NCBI GenBank assembly: GCA_023392995.1
Contig: JAEWMZ010000285.1
Span: 1-19,163 of the forward strand
Length of the DNA stretch: 19,163 bases
Reading direction: 5' to 3'
From: Bacillota bacterium
GTDB taxonomy: Bacteria > Bacillota > Clostridia > Lachnospirales > Lachnospiraceae
The translations under genes were made by a program, and so were the position numbers. This document shows positions 7,751 to 14,595 of the stretch, piece by piece. Every line of letters begins with the position of its first letter. Position 1 is the stretch's first letter. Under the pieces are notes generated by a model. The model was given only the letters and a program-made list of their open reading frames with translations. It did not search any database and was not told the origin of the DNA.

Positions 7751-7799
7751 ATGCATTCAAGCAATGCATTTAATTAAGAGAATCGCTTTTTCTCTTAAT
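7751..7799 (+). promoter_or_regulatory. Two adjacent hairpins in the flavoprotein leader
   Basis: The first has a perfect 7-bp stem (ATGCATT at 7751-7757, AATGCAT at 7763-7769) with a five-base loop. Three bases later the second has a perfect 10-bp stem (ATTAAGAGAA at 7773-7782, TTCTCTTAAT at 7790-7799) with a seven-base loop. Neither is followed by a T run, so they look like leader structures or operator palindromes rather than a terminator. Confidence 0.55.
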
Positions 7800-7845
7800 G
7801 GCATGATAGCGTATTGTTTTTATGATACAGATAATGGAGGAACCT

Positions 7846-9093
7846 ATGAGTAAGGTATATGTAATTGGAGGCGGTGCAGCCGGAATGATTGCTGCGATTA
7901 CTGCAGCCAGAAACGGGCATAAAGTTGTTCTGCTGGAGAAAAATGAAAAACTGGGCAAAAAACTTTTTATCACAGGAAAGGGAAGGTGTAATATAACAAA
8001 TGCCTGTAATAAGGAAGAGTTTTTTGAGCAGATCGTTTCCAATCCAAAGTTCTTATACCGAGCCTACCATTCCTTTAGTAATTATGATACCATGAACTTT
8101 TTTGAAGAGCTGGGTCTGCCTATAAAAACGGAGCGGGGCAATCGTGTTTTCCCCGAATCCGATAAATCCTCGGATGTAATAGCTGTATTGAAGCGGGAAC
8201 TGGAACGTCAGGGAGTGGATATTCGCTACCGGGCTGAGGTGGTTAAGCTCTTAGTCAGAGACGGTAGCTTTTATGGAGTTCAATTAAAGAACGCGAGTGA
8301 AGAGCTGCTCGCAGATGCGGTAATCGTTTGTACCGGAGGTTTGTCCTATCCTTTAACCGGCTCCACCGGAGACGGCTATCAATATGCGAAAGCCCTGGGA
8401 CATACCATTACGCAGCTGTATCCTTCTCTGGTTCCGATTCATGTAAAAGAATCCTTTGTAAAGGAATTAATGGGACTGTCCTTAAAGAATATTGAGATCA
8501 TTGTAACTGCTGGCAGCAAAACAGTTTATCGGGATTTCGGAGAACTGCTGTTTACCCATTTTGGAGTGAGCGGGCCAGTTATTCTCAGTGCGAGCAGCTA
8601 CATTATTCCTTATTTGGCGAAACAGGAAGCGTTAGTGCTTAGTATGGATTTGAAACCGGCGTTGTCGATTGAGCAATTGGACGCCAGAATATTAAGAGAT
8701 TTTGAAGAATTCAAGAATAAACAATTCAAGAATTCCTTGGAACGCCTCTTGCCAAATAAATTAATTGATGTTATCATTCGACTTAGTAATATTGATCCGG
8801 AAAAGAAAGTAAATTCTGTTACAAAGGAAGAACGACTTGGGTTAGCAACGCTATTGAAAAACCTGAAGCTTCATATTACTAAGCTCAGTGATTATGGACA
8901 GGCGGTTGTAACTAAGGGCGGAATTAACGTGAAAGAGATCAATCCCTCTACGATGGAATCCAAACAGATGAAACATGTTTATTTTGCCGGTGAAGTATTG
9001 GATCTGGATGCCTTAACAGGAGGTTATAATCTACAGATCGCTTGGTCAACAGGATATCTGGCCGGAAGCTCGATCGAAGGCTCCTGGCAGTAG
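7846..9093 (+). CDS. BaiN/HI0933-family NAD(P)/FAD-dependent oxidoreductase
   Basis: A cytosolic flavoprotein of about 415 residues. The N-terminus is a Rossmann FAD-binding motif (VYVIGGGAAGMIAA) followed by the acidic strand end VVLLEKN. The family signature ITGKGRCNITN follows at about residues 47-57. The C-terminus has the second FAD contact region (VYFAGEVLDLDALTGGYNLQIAWSTGYLAG). The family includes BaiN, a bile-acid pathway reductase in Clostridium scindens, but most members are uncharacterised and sit in housekeeping clusters, so bile-acid activity should not be assumed. GGAGG at 7836-7840 lies five bases before the ATG at 7846, which is preferred to an in-frame ATG at 7822. cmk follows after 94 bases, an order often seen in clostridia. 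Confidence 0.9.
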   Translation: MSKVYVIGGGAAGMIAAITAARNGHKVVLLEKNEKLGKKLFITGKGRCNITNACNKEEFFEQIVSNPKFLYRAYHSFSNYDTMNFFEELGLPIKTERGNRVFPESDKSSDVIAVLKRELERQGVDIRYRAEVVKLLVRDGSFYGVQLKNASEELLADAVIVCTGGLSYPLTGSTGDGYQYAKALGHTITQLYPSLVPIHVKESFVKELMGLSLKNIEIIVTAGSKTVYRDFGELLFTHFGVSGPVILSASSYIIPYLAKQEALVLSMDLKPALSIEQLDARILRDFEEFKNKQFKNSLERLLPNKLIDVIIRLSNIDPEKKVNSVTKEERLGLATLLKNLKLHITKLSDYGQAVVTKGGINVKEINPSTMESKQMKHVYFAGEVLDLDALTGGYNLQIAWSTGYLAGSSIEGSWQ

Positions 9094-9112
9094 AATAGAT
9101 TTTTACGAGAGA

Positions 9113-9121
9113 TTATCCACA
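9113..9121 (+). promoter_or_regulatory. Isolated DnaA-box match
   Basis: TTATCCACA matches the strict DnaA box TTATNCACA and lies in the 94-base gap between the flavoprotein gene and cmk. No second strict box was noticed nearby, so this is not an origin. It could be chance or a single DnaA regulatory site. Confidence 0.3.
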
Positions 9122-9187
9122 TATTTGGTTAATCCTTAGAAGATAAAAGATGGGATAAGGAACCATCATAGAAAGGCGGGAATTTTA

Positions 9188-9862
9188 ATGTCATATTTTA
9201 ACCTGGCAATTGATGGACCGGCAGGCGCTGGAAAAAGTACAATTGCCAAAAAAATTGCAGAGAAGCTGGGATTTGTCTATGTTGATACCGGAGCAATGTA
9301 CCGGGCAATGGCGCTGTATTTTTTAAGAAACAATATTAGCGCATCAGACAGCGAAAGTATAGAAAAGGCCTGTGAAAAGGTTGATGTCACAATCGAATAT
9401 AAAAATGGAGAGCAGTTAGTTATATTAAATGGAGAGAATGTAACTGGTCTTATCCGGACTGAAGAGGTAGGAAACATGGCAAGTACCTCCTCTGTAAACA
9501 AGTCGGTACGCAGTAAACTGGTACAGCTTCAGCAAAATCTTGCGAAGAAAGAAAATGTCGTAATGGATGGCCGTGATATAGGTACCTTTGTGTTACCAAA
9601 TGCGGATCTGAAGATTTACCTGACCGCCAGCTCCCAGGTACGGGCAAAAAGAAGATGGCTGGAGCTGCAAGGGAAAGGGATTACCGCGGATCTGGAAGAA
9701 ATTGAGCAGGATATTATTCTGCGGGATAACAGGGATATGACAAGAGAGTTTGCACCCTTAAGACAAGCGGAGGATGCCATATATCTGGATTCCTCTGATT
9801 TGGCCATTGATGAGGTGGTTGAAAAAATCATTTCGTTCTATGAGCAGGCTAACAACCAATAA
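9188..9862 (+). CDS. cmk: Cytidylate kinase
   Basis: Cmk phosphorylates CMP and dCMP with ATP in pyrimidine nucleotide recycling. The P-loop GPAGAGKST is at residues 10-18. The NMP-binding region has YVDTGAMYRAMA, and the CMP-specific segment DGRDIGTFVLPNADLKIYL and the lid region (RAKRRWLELQGKG, then RDNRDMTRE) are all present. Length (224 residues) is normal. The site AGGCGGG before the ATG is weaker than others here. In many Firmicutes cmk lies directly upstream of rpsA or an ispH-rpsA fusion, as here; a plsC acyltransferase gene that often sits between them in clostridia is absent. Confidence 0.96.
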   Translation: MSYFNLAIDGPAGAGKSTIAKKIAEKLGFVYVDTGAMYRAMALYFLRNNISASDSESIEKACEKVDVTIEYKNGEQLVILNGENVTGLIRTEEVGNMASTSSVNKSVRSKLVQLQQNLAKKENVVMDGRDIGTFVLPNADLKIYLTASSQVRAKRRWLELQGKGITADLEEIEQDIILRDNRDMTREFAPLRQAEDAIYLDSSDLAIDEVVEKIISFYEQANNQ

Positions 9863-9872
9863 ACTTATACAG

Positions 9873-10010
9873 AACTTCCCTAATACAGAGCAGCAATGGT
9901 ACGGCGTGCTTCCATTGTTCGCAACTTCCGTAGTACCAAGAATGGTACAAAGTTCAAGGGTAAAGTCCACCAGCAAGGAAGGATAGGGAAAGGTTATTCT
10001 TTATTCCTAT
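9873..10010 (+). promoter_or_regulatory. Structured leader with paired direct repeats before ispH-rpsA
   Basis: Two 7-8-base direct repeats occur twice in the same order: AACTTCC at 9873-9879 and 9923-9929, AATGGTAC at 9895-9902 and 9941-9948. GTACCA at 9933-9938 can pair either with TGGTAC at 9897-9902 or with TGGTAC at 9943-9948 (perfect 6-bp stem, AGAA tetraloop), so two exclusive folds are possible. A further hairpin pairs 9983-9992 with 9999-10010. No T run follows. The layout recalls a switch but no known class was recognised. Confidence 0.4.
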
Positions 10011-10045
10011 ATATAACGAAGGCCTCAAAAAAGGAGACTTGAAAA

Positions 10046-12007
10046 ATGCAAATTACAACTGCAAAAAGCGCCGGTTTCTGCTTTGGAGTCAAACGAGCCG
10101 TAGATCTGGTTTATAACGAGGTTGACGCCGGTGAACATGTTTATACCTACGGACCCATTATTCATAATGAAGAAGTGGTGGCTGATTTAAATAAAAAAGG
10201 TGTGATTGTTGTTAACGATCCGGAAGAATTAAAAACCCTGCCGGCGGGAACAATAATCATACGTTCCCATGGAGTTTCTGAGGAAGTTCAAAAAAAGCTG
10301 ACGGCTTATGGTCATAAAGTAATCGATGCCACTTGTCCTTATGTGAAGAAAATACATAGGGCAGTCAAGGACAAAAGTCTGGAGGAGCAGCATATCATTA
10401 TCATTGGAAATGCCGCTCATCCGGAGGTTCAAGGCATTATTGGCTGGTGTAAAAGTAACCGGTTTGCTCAGGAAAATAAGGATTATACAGTGATTGAAAA
10501 TGAGCAGGAAGCCCAGGCCTTTGATATTCCCAGGGATAGAAAGCTATGTATTGTAGCCCAGACGACATTTAATTACAAGAAATTTCAAGATTTAGTTGAA
10601 ATTATAATAAAAAAGGGTTATGATATATTTGTTTTAAATACGATTTGCAATGCCACCGAAGAAAGACAAGCAGAAAGCTATCAGTTAGCGAAGGAATCTG
10701 ATGCAATGATTGTAATAGGTGGAAAAAGTAGCTCGAATACGAGAAAGCTATATGAAATCTGCAAAAAGGAATGTGAAAATACTTACTATATACAGAAACT
10801 TGATGACCTGGATTTAAGAATGTTTAAATCTTATCGAAACGTAGGTATTACAGCAGGGGCATCGACCCCAAACAATATTATCAAGGAGGTTCATACCGCT
10901 ATGTCAGAGAAGAGTTTTGAACAGTTATTAGAAGAAGAGAAGGTAGTGAAAATAAGCAACGGTGATGTTGTAGAAGGAATTGTCTTGGGTGTTAAGGAAG
11001 ATGAGATCATCTTAAATATAGGCTACAAGTCGGAAGGTATCATTACAAGAAATGAATACACCAATACACCAAACTTAGACTTAAGAACTGTTGTTAATGT
11101 AGGTGATGCTATGACCGCTAAGATCCTTAAGGTGAACGATGGCGAAGGTCAGGTTGCATTAACCTATAAGAGATTAGCTGCTGAAAAGGGCAATAAGAGA
11201 TTAGAAGAAGCATTTGAGAATCATGAAGTATTATCCGCAAAGGTTGCAGCTGTATTAAACGGCGGCTTAAGCGTTATTATTGATGAAGCAAGAGTATTCA
11301 TTCCTGCAAGTCTTATTTCTGATTCTTATGAAAAGGATCTGGCTAAATATGCTGGTGAGAAGATTGAATTTGTTATTACTGAATTTAATCCTAAGAAGAG
11401 AAGAATTATTGGAGATCGCAAGCAGTTAATCGTTGCTAAAAAAGAGATCTTAAAGAAAGAATTATTTGATAAGATTAAGGTTGGCGAGACTGTGGAAGGT
11501 ACCGTTAAGAACATTACAGACTTCGGTGCATTCATTGATCTTGGCGGAGCAGATGGTCTTCTTCATATTTCAGAGATGTCTTGGGGAAGAGTTGAGAATC
11601 CGAAGAAGGTATTCAAGGTTGGCGAAACTGTAAAGGCATTTGTAAAAGACATTCAGGGTGAAAAGATCGCCCTTAGCTTAAAATTTGAAGGTGCTAATCC
11701 TTGGATCAGTGCAGAAACAAAGTATGCAGTTGGTAATGTAGTAGAAGGCGTTGTTGCTCGTATGACTGATTTCGGCGCATTTATTGAGCTTGAGGCAGGT
11801 ATTGATGCATTATTGCATGTTTCTCAGATTTCCAAAGAGCATGTTGAGAAGCCAGCTGATGTTTTAAAGATCGGACAGGAAATCACCGCAAGAGTTGTTG
11901 AATTTAATAAGGATGAGAAGAAGATCAGCTTAAGTGTAAAGGCACTGGAAGCTCCTGAGAAGGAAGCTGAAGATAACGAAGCTCCTGAAGAAGCAACAGA
12001 AGAATAA
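10046..12007 (+). CDS. ispH: Bifunctional IspH (HMBPP reductase) / ribosomal protein S1 fusion
   Basis: Residues 1-283 are IspH (LytB), the last enzyme of the non-mevalonate isoprenoid pathway, which turns HMBPP into IPP and DMAPP. The three [4Fe-4S] cysteines are Cys12 (GFCFGV), Cys97 (DATCPYV) and Cys201 (NTICNAT). Substrate residues His40, His75, His125, Glu127 and Thr174, and the SSSNT and STPNN motifs, are present. From about residue 303 come four S1 RNA-binding domains (about 303-375, 393-458, 478-547, 561-633); the last two carry the canonical TDFGAF. A Glu-rich tail of 20 residues ends the protein. The fusion is known from clostridia and should link isoprenoid synthesis to an S1-like mRNA-binding protein. 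Codon use shifts at the junction: Arg codons are mixed before it and nearly all AGA after it. GGAG precedes the ATG. An internal ribosome binding site lies at the junction. Confidence 0.95.
   Translation: MQITTAKSAGFCFGVKRAVDLVYNEVDAGEHVYTYGPIIHNEEVVADLNKKGVIVVNDPEELKTLPAGTIIIRSHGVSEEVQKKLTAYGHKVIDATCPYVKKIHRAVKDKSLEEQHIIIIGNAAHPEVQGIIGWCKSNRFAQENKDYTVIENEQEAQAFDIPRDRKLCIVAQTTFNYKKFQDLVEIIIKKGYDIFVLNTICNATEERQAESYQLAKESDAMIVIGGKSSSNTRKLYEICKKECENTYYIQKLDDLDLRMFKSYRNVGITAGASTPNNIIKEVHTAMSEKSFEQLLEEEKVVKISNGDVVEGIVLGVKEDEIILNIGYKSEGIITRNEYTNTPNLDLRTVVNVGDAMTAKILKVNDGEGQVALTYKRLAAEKGNKRLEEAFENHEVLSAKVAAVLNGGLSVIIDEARVFIPASLISDSYEKDLAKYAGEKIEFVITEFNPKKRRIIGDRKQLIVAKKEILKKELFDKIKVGETVEGTVKNITDFGAFIDLGGADGLLHISEMSWGRVENPKKVFKVGETVKAFVKDIQGEKIALSLKFEGANPWISAETKYAVGNVVEGVVARMTDFGAFIELEAGIDALLHVSQISKEHVEKPADVLKIGQEITARVVEFNKDEKKISLSVKALEAPEKEAEDNEAPEEATEE
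10883..10903 (+). promoter_or_regulatory. Internal Shine-Dalgarno and ATG at the IspH/S1 junction
   Basis: AAGGAGGT at 10883-10890 is a near-perfect anti-16S match, followed ten bases later by an in-frame ATG (10901, Met286). Translation from there would give a free S1 protein of 368 residues. The same bases encode Lys-Glu-Val of the conserved IspH C-terminus, so codon choice may have produced it by chance. Confidence 0.4.
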
Positions 12008-12049
12008 GTAATCGGAATTACTACTGAGGAAAATTAAAGGAGATTTGTC

Positions 12050-12829
12050 GTGCTGGATAGTTATGAGTCATTTAAGAAGTCTATTTATGATATGACAAAG
12101 ATTGATTTGAATGCATATAAAGAGCGTCAGATGAAGCGTCGTATCGAGGCATTGATAACCAAGCATAATATTAATTCATTTTCTGATTATGTTATCAAAC
12201 TAAAAACCGACAAAGCGGCTTTTGATGAATTCATTAATTATATTACGATTAATGTGTCGGAATTTTATCGTAATCCAGAACAATGGGCTTTGCTTGAGAG
12301 TGAAGTGTTTCCTTATTTGATGGAGCATTTTGGTAAGGATTTGCGAATATGGAGTGCAGCTTGTTCCACCGGTGATGAACCCTATTCCTTAGCTATGCTG
12401 TTAACAAAATTCATGCCCATAAACCGTATTAAAATTATTGCAACAGATATTGATAAAACAGTAATGGAGAAAGCGAAAGCAGGCTTTTACAATGTGAAAA
12501 GTCTGAAGGCGCTGCCTCAGGAGTTTATTAATAAATATTTTAATAAAATTAACGACAAAACCTATCAAATCTCGGATCAGATTAAAGCTTGTGTTGAGTT
12601 TAAACAGCATGACCTATTAAGAGATCCATATCCAGCAAATTGTGATATGGTTGTGTGCAGAAATGTTTTGATTTATTTTACAGATGAGGCAAAAAATAAA
12701 ATATATTCCGATTTTCATAAGGCTCTGAAAAAGGACGGGCTGTTGTTTGTAGGCAGTACGGAACAAATTATTCAAGCGCAGCAGATTGGGTTTGGTAATT
12801 TTAAATCCTTCTTTTATAAAAAGCTATAA
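12050..12829 (+). CDS. cheR: CheR-type protein-glutamate O-methyltransferase
   Basis: CheR methylates glutamates in chemoreceptor signalling domains using S-adenosylmethionine. The small N-terminal helical domain (about 1-60) contains the basic segment KERQMKRRIEALI. NVSEFYRNP at about 68-76 is the family active-site region, WSAACSTGDEPYS at 101-113 is the SAM loop, and DMVVCRNVLIYF with LLFVGSTEQI close the methyltransferase fold. Length (259 residues) is normal. The start is a GTG, supported by AAAGGAG at 12036-12042. It stands alone here, 42 bases after the ribosomal S1 fusion and with no cheB, cheD or receptor gene nearby. That is unusual but solitary cheR genes occur. A hairpin terminator probably follows. 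Confidence 0.92.
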   Translation: MLDSYESFKKSIYDMTKIDLNAYKERQMKRRIEALITKHNINSFSDYVIKLKTDKAAFDEFINYITINVSEFYRNPEQWALLESEVFPYLMEHFGKDLRIWSAACSTGDEPYSLAMLLTKFMPINRIKIIATDIDKTVMEKAKAGFYNVKSLKALPQEFINKYFNKINDKTYQISDQIKACVEFKQHDLLRDPYPANCDMVVCRNVLIYFTDEAKNKIYSDFHKALKKDGLLFVGSTEQIIQAQQIGFGNFKSFFYKKL

Positions 12830-12835
12830 TGAATG

Positions 12836-12852
12836 GAAGCGTTTTCCGCTTC
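12836..12852 (+). repeat. Small hairpin after cheR
   Basis: GAAGCG at 12836-12841 and CGCTTC at 12847-12852 form a perfect 6-bp stem with a five-base loop, six bases after the cheR stop codon. The following TAAAAT is not a T run, so alone it is a poor terminator; it may protect the mRNA 3' end. Confidence 0.45.
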
Positions 12853-12877
12853 TAAAATCGAGATATATGCGAGAAGC

Positions 12878-12920
12878 AGCACCTTTTATCGGAAGTTAAA
12901 AGGGTGCTTTCGAATAATTT
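12878..12920 (+). terminator. Probable terminator after cheR
   Basis: AGCACCTTTTA at 12878-12888 pairs with TAAAAGGGTGCT at 12897-12908 with one bulged G and an eight-base loop. The tail (TTCGAATAATTT) is only moderately T-rich. It separates cheR from the plsX promoter region. Confidence 0.55.
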
Positions 12921-13002
12921 ATACGAGAGGATGCCGCAGAATGGTGATCAAATCTATCATTTTGAAGGCATCTTCTTCTGTTTTACATTTTCAAAAATGT
13001 GG

Positions 13003-13031
13003 TTGATTTTTAGTATAATATCGAGTATATT
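13003..13031 (+). promoter_or_regulatory. Candidate sigma-A promoter of plsX-acpP
   Basis: TTGATT at 13003-13008 and TATATT at 13026-13031 are separated by 17 bases, the ideal spacing. A perfect TATAAT also occurs at 13014-13019 but lacks a good -35. Transcription would start near 13038, giving a leader of about 70 nt. Confidence 0.5.
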
Positions 13032-13041
13032 GTTTTATAGA

Positions 13042-13055
13042 TTAGCAACTGCTAA
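13042..13055 (+). promoter_or_regulatory. Candidate operator palindrome at the plsX promoter
   Basis: TTAGCAACTGCTAA is a perfect inverted repeat (TTAGCA / TGCTAA, two-base centre) located just after the predicted transcription start. A second inverted repeat, TACTTTTAGTA, follows at 13061-13071. The position suits a repressor of the phospholipid/fatty-acid genes. It does not match the FapR consensus closely, so the regulator is unknown. Confidence 0.4.
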
Positions 13056-13106
13056 AAAAATACTTTTAGTACAGCATTTTGGACTAACAGCGGAATGGAG
13101 GATACT

Positions 13107-14123
13107 ATGCCGAATATGATAACCATCGCAGTGGATGCAATGGGTGGAGACAATGCACCGGCTGAGATTATCAAGGGAGCAGTACTTGCAGTAGGCGATA
13201 AGAAAGATATAAAAGTAGTCTTAACCGGTGATGAAACTGTCATTCGCAAGGGACTAGGTGAGTATAATTATGACAAAGAACGAATTGAGATCGTTCATGC
13301 TCCAGAAGTGATTACAAACTGTGAGGCACCAGTTCTGGCAATCCGTCGTAAGAAGAATTCGTCTATTGTTGTTGCTTGTAATATGGTCAAGAGTGGTGAA
13401 GCAGATGCTTTTGTATCAGCAGGAAGCACAGGAGCGGTTCTTGCCGGCGGTCAGCTGATTGTAAGTAGAATTAATGGCGTGGAAAGACCACCGTTAGCAC
13501 CGTTAATTCCTACAATAAAAGGTGTATCTCTATTAGTAGACTGTGGTGCGAATGTTGATGCTAGATCTTCCCATTTGGTGCAGTTTGCTAAAATGGGTTC
13601 CATCTATATGGAAAATATCATTGGTATTAAAAATCCGCGTGTAGCGATTGTAAATATCGGCGCGGAAGAAGAAAAGGGAAATCAATTAGTAAAAGAGACT
13701 TTCCCGCTGTTGAAGGCTTGTAAAGACATTAATTTTATCGGAAGCATTGAAGCAAGAGAAATTCCAAACGGCGGAGCAGATGTTATTGTATGTGAAGCCT
13801 TTGTTGGTAACGTTATCCTTAAGCTTTATGAAGGCTTGGGCGGTGCTCTAGTGCAGAAGATTAAAACAGGAATGATGAGCACAACTAGAAGTAAAATCGG
13901 TGCCTTGCTCGTCAAACCCGCATTGAAGGAAACCTTAAAGGACTTTGATGCATCCAGGTATGGCGGAGCTCCTTTGCTGGGATTAAACGGACTGGTTGTT
14001 AAAACACACGGTAATGCAAAAAGTACAGAAGTGCGTAATTCTATTCTGCAATGTGTTACATTTACAGAACAGCATATTAATGATAAAATCAAGAAAAACC
14101 TAAACACAGAACAAATAATATAA
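13107..14123 (+). CDS. plsX: Phosphate acyltransferase PlsX
   Basis: PlsX makes acyl-phosphate from acyl-ACP for PlsY, the first acylation route of phospholipid synthesis in Gram-positive bacteria. The N-terminal signature VDAMGGDNAP (from Val9), the SAGSTGAVLAGG loop, VDCGANVDAR, NIGAEEEKGN and VIVCEAFVGNVILKLYEG are all characteristic. At 338 residues it is of normal length. GGAGG at 13097-13101 lies five bases before the ATG at 13107; an in-frame ATG at 13095 overlaps that site and is rejected. acpP follows after 18 bases, so the two are almost certainly co-transcribed, coupling the acyltransferase with its acyl-carrier substrate. Confidence 0.96.
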   Translation: MPNMITIAVDAMGGDNAPAEIIKGAVLAVGDKKDIKVVLTGDETVIRKGLGEYNYDKERIEIVHAPEVITNCEAPVLAIRRKKNSSIVVACNMVKSGEADAFVSAGSTGAVLAGGQLIVSRINGVERPPLAPLIPTIKGVSLLVDCGANVDARSSHLVQFAKMGSIYMENIIGIKNPRVAIVNIGAEEEKGNQLVKETFPLLKACKDINFIGSIEAREIPNGGADVIVCEAFVGNVILKLYEGLGGALVQKIKTGMMSTTRSKIGALLVKPALKETLKDFDASRYGGAPLLGLNGLVVKTHGNAKSTEVRNSILQCVTFTEQHINDKIKKNLNTEQII

Positions 14124-14141
14124 AGAAGGGGTAAAAAGATC

Positions 14142-14372
14142 ATGGAATTTGAAAAGTTAGTAAAAATTATCAGCGAGGTATTAAATGTAGACGAAGATGA
14201 GATCACAATGGATACCACTTTCGTAGACGATTTGGGAGCGGATTCCTTAGATGTATTCCAGATTATTATGGGAATCGAAGAAGAGTTTGATATTGAGATT
14301 GCAAATGAAGAAGCTGAAAATATTGTTACAGTAGCGGATGCTATTGAACAAATTAAAAATGCAATTAATTAA
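14142..14372 (+). CDS. acpP: Acyl carrier protein
   Basis: The 76-residue acidic protein carries growing acyl chains in type II fatty acid synthesis on a 4'-phosphopantetheine arm. The attachment site is Ser35 in DDLGADSLD, followed by the recognition helix region (IIMGIEEEFDIEIANEEAENI). GAAGGGG at 14125-14131 is the ribosome binding site, ten bases before the ATG. It lies between plsX and rnc, the usual Firmicutes location of the housekeeping ACP, and an AT-rich hairpin and a terminator follow. Confidence 0.97.
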   Translation: MEFEKLVKIISEVLNVDEDEITMDTTFVDDLGADSLDVFQIIMGIEEEFDIEIANEEAENIVTVADAIEQIKNAIN

Positions 14373-14378
14373 TAAATA

Positions 14379-14411
14379 GGAATCAATTGCCTTATTTCAA
14401 ATGTTGATTCC
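14379..14411 (+). repeat. Hairpin just after acpP
   Basis: GGAATCAA at 14379-14386 and TTGATTCC at 14404-14411 are exact complements around a 17-base loop, six bases after the acpP stop codon. No T run follows, so it is more likely an mRNA 3'-end or processing structure than a terminator. Confidence 0.45.
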
Positions 14412-14443
14412 AGATCAGGAACGATAACATAGGAATGTATGTA

Positions 14444-14482
14444 GAGCCCTGTGAATAAGGTTTTCCTTATCTAGGGGCTTTT
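14444..14482 (+). terminator. Terminator after plsX-acpP
   Basis: GCCCT at 14446-14450 pairs with AGGGGC at 14473-14478 (one bulged G), and ATAAGG at 14455-14460 with CCTTAT at 14465-14470 around a TTTT loop, separated by a small internal loop. The stem ends in GGGGCTTTTC. If it works, rnc and smc need their own promoter. Confidence 0.65.
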
Positions 14483-14595
14483 CATATATAAATTAAGCCG
14501 GAAAGGCGTTGGTCTTTCTAATCCTTCGCTCCATGGTGTAAACTACTTTAGGAGCAGGGCGATACAACGATAATATTTGACTTACACAACTACTA

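Larger units (their letters stand above)
7314..7845 (+). other. 532-nt non-coding region between lipoprotein and flavoprotein genes
   Basis: No supported gene. It holds an imperfect hairpin (7374-7395), a strong terminator (7404-7440), an AT-rich stretch, a candidate promoter (7611-7639) and two adjacent perfect hairpins (7751-7769 and 7773-7799) shortly before the flavoprotein ribosome binding site. The gap is unusually long for this window. Confidence 0.6.

Noticed and set aside
9895..9948. Resemblance of AATGGTAC to a T-box antiterminator core
   Set aside because: The conserved T-box sequence, specifier stem and terminator are missing, and the downstream gene is not an aminoacyl-tRNA synthetase or amino-acid gene.
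9774..9986. 70-codon + strand open frame running out of cmk
   Set aside because: More than 80 bases overlap cmk in another frame; no start signal and no recognisable product.
13042..13071. FapR operator before plsX
   Set aside because: The palindrome TTAGCAACTGCTAA differs in half-site and length from the 17-bp FapR consensus, so only an unknown-regulator call is supported.
12904..13119. Small + strand open frame of 71 codons with a hydrophobic segment before plsX
   Set aside because: It has no ribosome binding site, covers the candidate terminator tail, promoter and palindrome, and runs into plsX out of frame.
13826..14218. 130-codon open frame on the minus strand across the plsX/acpP junction
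   Set aside because: It overlaps two certain genes on the other strand and shows no domain or start signal.
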